The notes under the pieces are model-generated. The model did no database searches. It saw only the letters and a program-made list of their open reading frames with translations, and was not told the DNA's origin. This document shows positions 61,301 through 64,000 of a DNA stretch of 64,000 nt, piece after piece. The stretch's first letter is position 1. Each line of letters opens with the position of its first letter. A program made the position numbers and the translations under genes. The DNA is from Arenicola marina (Eukaryota > Annelida > Polychaeta > Arenicolidae), in the NCBI GenBank assembly GCA_964019135.1, contig OZ025263.1, forward strand, positions 34,574,133 to 34,638,132, read 5' to 3'.

Positions 61301-64000
61301 GGACATGGCTTCACTCTCCCTTCCTTCTTTCATTGATGTGATATGACCAAAAGTGGTTAAAGCGTCCTGAATATACAACCAACCAATCGATCTGTCCAGT
61401 ACATTGTCACAGCTGTTTATGGTGGAGGATTTTATTTTTTTGCCCTGATTTATTTCGTGGATCATTCTGTTATATTGTAGCTCATTTTGCTCATGTATTG
61501 TTCTGCTTGTATTAACTACAATTAGTCATTTAGGCGGTCCTTAAAGACCTTAAAGTCCCTACTGTGCAAATGTCTTTGTTACGCAGGTAATATCGCCATT
61601 GTCAAACAGAATTGCCTCAGCAATTTTATTTATTATTTCTGTTTTCTTCCTTAAGTGTGGAGGTTGTGCTGAGAGCTGAGGCAGTGGAGACTGCTCAAGC
61701 TGGAGACAAGGTTGATCTGACTGGGACATTAATTGTAGTTCCTGATGTCAGCTCCCTATCTATGCCAGGTAAGGTACCTTTTGTACCATTCGAACGGACA
61801 ATGGAAACATTAACAAACGAACCTTGTACTAATTTTTTTACATATTGGACTTCTTATACAACAACATTCATTCATGCATTTCCCTTCCAATTTTCGATTA
61901 TACAAAAATAAAATAAGCATGTGAATTATTTATCATGTTTAAACATATAATTATTAGTATAGAAAATCGATGAAATACCTGCATGTGTCATATTTTTTGT
62001 GTTCCTATGTTATACTACAATAGTTTGCCTTCCACCCAGGTGCGCGAGCGGAATCAGGGAACCGTTCGCGGGGGCCCGACTCGCAGTCTGAGGGAGTCAG
62101 TGGGCTGAAGGCTCTGGGCGTGAGAGATCTCAATTACAGACTGGCCTTCCTTGCCTGTACAGTGACGCCATGCAACAAGAAGGTCAGCAAAGCTAGTGAT
62201 TCACTGACAATTTAGCTGAGTTGTTAGCAAGCCGCAGACAGGTTATCTGGTGGTACGAACAGTGTTGACGGAGCGGAAAGCTGTATGTTGTATATGTGGC
62301 AACTTAGAGGATCACTGGCGGTTTGAAAGGATTGCTGTCAAACTAGCCTTCTGAACGGCTAATTAAAGTGTGTGATGAACTTGTACATCACTGTACCGCT
62401 GAATGTCTTTCCCTTTCTGGGAGTTCGAACCATGGCACCTGTGTCTGAGGCATGCTTGACAAACACAATTTCATTGGCCCTGTTTAGACTTCATGTGCAC
62501 AAAGTTCAATAAAACACCAACATATCCATATTCAATAGGGTTTTTGCCCTGGTGAAGTATTAGGCCAATAGTTATAAGATTATTGTTTGCTTATCCCAGG
62601 TTTTTACTCTGGTGAAATATTAGGCCAATGGTTATAAGATGTTTCTTTGCCCTAGTGAAGTATTAGGCCAATAGTTATAAGATGATTGTTTGCTTATCCC
62701 AAGTTTTTACCCTGGTGAAATATTAGGCCAATGGTTATAAGATTTTCATTTGCCCATTGCTGGTTTTGCCCTAGTGAGTTATTAGTCCAATGGTTATAGG
62801 ATGTTTGTTTGATGACTGCAGATATTTGCTCTGGTGAGGTATTGGCCAATGGTTATCAGATGTTTGTTTGTGGCGTGAGCAGTATGGCGGTCTGAACCCC
62901 CACGGGGACGAGGAGATCACGCCAGAGACGATCAAGAAGCAGATGACGGAGGCCGAGTGGCAGAAGGTGTATGAGATGAGCCGGGACAAGAACCTCTACC
63001 ACAACCTGTGCACCAGTCTCTTCCCCACAATACATGGTATGTCTACCACAACCTGTGCACCAGTCTCTTCCCCACAATACATGGTATGTCTACCACAACC
63101 TGTGCACCAGTCTCTTCCCCACAATACATGGTATGTCTACCACAACCTGTGCACCAGTCTCTTCCCCACAATACATGGTATGTCTACCACAACCTGTGCA
63201 CCAGTCTCTTCCCCACAATACATGGTATGTCTACCACAACCTGTGCACCAGTCTCTTCCCCACAATACATGGTATGTCTACCACAACCTGTGCACCAGTC
63301 TCTTCCCCACAATACATGGTATGTCTACCACAACCTGTGCACCAGTCTCTTCCCCACAATACATGGTATGTCTACCACAACCTGTGCACCAGTCTCTTCC
63401 CCACAATACATGGTATGTCTACCACAACCTGTGCACCAGTCTCTTCCCCACAATACATGGTATGTCTACCACAACCTGTGCACCAGTCTCTTCCCCACAA
63501 TACATGGTATGTCTACCACAACCTGTGCACCAGTCTCTTCCCCACAATACATGGTATGTCTACCACAACCTGTGCACCAGTCTCTTCCCCACAATACATG
63601 GTATGTCTACCACAACCTGTGCACCAGTCTCTTCCCCACAATACATGGTATGTCTACCACAACCTGTGCACCAGTCTCTTCCCCACAATACATGGTATGT
63701 CTACCACAACCTGTGCACCAGTCTCTTCCCCACAATACATGGTATGTCTACCACAACCTGTGCACCAGTCTCTTCCCCACAATACATGGTATGTCTACCA
63801 CAACCTGTGCACCAGTCTCTTCCCCACAATACATGGTATGTCTACCACAACCTGTGCACCAGTCTCTTCCCCACAATACATGGTATGTCTACCACAACCT
63901 GTGCACCAGTCTCTTCCCCACAATACATGGTATGTCTACCACAACCTGTGCACCAGTCTCTTCCCCACAATACATGGTATGTCTACCACAACCTGTGCAC
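58338..64000 (+). CDS. MCM6: DNA replication licensing factor MCM6 (5' part, 8 exons)
   Basis: A subunit of the MCM2-7 replicative helicase in the nucleus. Exons: 58338-58429, 59923-60066, 60249-60359, 60576-60738, 60959-61098, 61656-61768, 62040-62182, 62883-63036. They join in frame for 353 codons plus one base. The product starts [12 protein letters not shown] and shows [21 protein letters not shown], a zinc-binding set (Cys152, Cys155, Cys174, Cys179), [20 protein letters not shown] and [17 protein letters not shown], all MCM6 hallmarks. The AAA+ core (Walker A onwards) lies beyond the window. A SINE sits in intron 5, an acceptor-linked repeat in intron 7, and a donor-linked minisatellite follows exon 8 to the end of the window. 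Confidence 0.95.
61132..61386 (+). mobile_element. tRNA-derived SINE, copy 2 (MCM6 intron 5)
   Basis: A 255-bp element starting GGGGCCGCCTCGATAGCTCA. It has an A-box-like TAGCTCAGTGGG, a well-preserved B box GGTTCGAGCCCC, the shared body GATCGCAGGATAAAGATCC, and the tail ACAACCAACCAA. The anticodon-arm region includes a perfect AGCGCT...AGCGCT stem. A 6-bp direct repeat TCGATC (61126-61131, 61387-61392) may be the target duplication. It carries about 35 bp near the tail that copy 1 lacks. Confidence 0.88.
62541..62882. repeat. ~59-bp repeat running into the MCM6 exon 8 acceptor
   Basis: About six diverged copies (45-61 bp) of a unit with TTTTTGCCCTGGTGAAGTAT, TAGGCCAATAGTTATAAGAT and a T/G-rich end. 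Several units end in an acceptor-like AG (TTATCCCAG at 62599, GACTGCAG at 62820). The last ends with the real acceptor GTGAGCAG before exon 8, so the array seems to be copies of the 3' end of the intron. Confidence 0.8.
62996..64000 (+). repeat. 47-bp minisatellite spanning MCM6 exon 8 / intron 8 border
   Basis: The unit is the last 41 nt of exon 8 (CTACCACAACCTGTGCACCA ... ATACATG) plus GTATGT, the first six intron bases. At least 21 copies run to the window edge, and I see no difference among them, so the expansion is recent or continuously homogenised. Every unit has the donor ATG|GTATGT. All three frames of the unit are free of stops, so three units equal 47 extra in-frame codons. Confidence 0.97.

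Overview
This is a metazoan nuclear genome segment with four spliced protein genes in a landscape dominated by tandem repeats. Introns are GT-AG, the proteins are close to vertebrate orthologues, and there are tRNA-derived SINEs and MITE-like elements. I infer a cephalochordate (amphioxus, Branchiostoma-like). The main reason is that many introns carry minisatellites built across the exon/intron boundary, a habit I recall (unverified) being described in amphioxus Adh as 'mirages'. The protein similarities alone would also allow other invertebrate deuterostomes.

Layout. 1-13,600: no recognisable gene; a GC-rich block of at least seven independent tandem arrays, including a 5-kb 46-bp satellite with higher-order structure. 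13,600-16,400: AT-richer intergenic DNA with one MITE. 16,420-32,811 (+): DARS1, cytosolic aspartyl-tRNA synthetase, 14 coding exons, 532 aa. 34,349-47,652 (-): GATB, mitochondrial glutamyl-tRNA(Gln) amidotransferase subunit B, 12 exons, 508 aa, convergent with DARS1. 48,798-52,280 (-): an intron-containing HSC70 (HSPA8-like), 658 aa, with a non-coding first exon near 54.7 kb and a heat-shock-element promoter. 55-58 kb: intergenic DNA with a foldback repeat and a short palindrome. 58,338 to the window end (+): the first eight coding exons of MCM6 behind an E2F-type promoter; the gene runs off the end. All exon models were joined by hand from splice sites and reading frame. The three complete coding sequences sum to multiples of three (1599, 1527 and 1977 nt), and the MCM6 part stays in frame.

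The outstanding feature is recurrent tandem duplication at splice junctions. DARS1 exon 8 (79-bp unit, about 24 copies), DARS1 exon 10 (67 bp, about 81 copies), DARS1 exon 11 (32 bp, about 2 copies), GATB exon 5 (26/32 bp, roughly 160 copies) and MCM6 exon 8 (47 bp, at least 21 copies) each have the last bases of the exon plus the 5' splice site copied in tandem into the following intron. Other introns have arrays that begin within a few bases of the donor, and one MCM6 intron has an array running into the 3' splice site. The machinery therefore faces dozens of near-identical donor sites and must choose the first.

Gene relationships. DARS1 and GATB both serve aspartyl/glutamyl tRNA charging, one cytosolic and one mitochondrial. 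HSPA8 and MCM6 are housekeeping genes with classical heat-shock and cell-cycle promoter motifs. DARS1 and MCM6 lie in the same order and orientation as I recall for their human orthologues on 2q21, here with two genes between them, which suggests an old chordate linkage.
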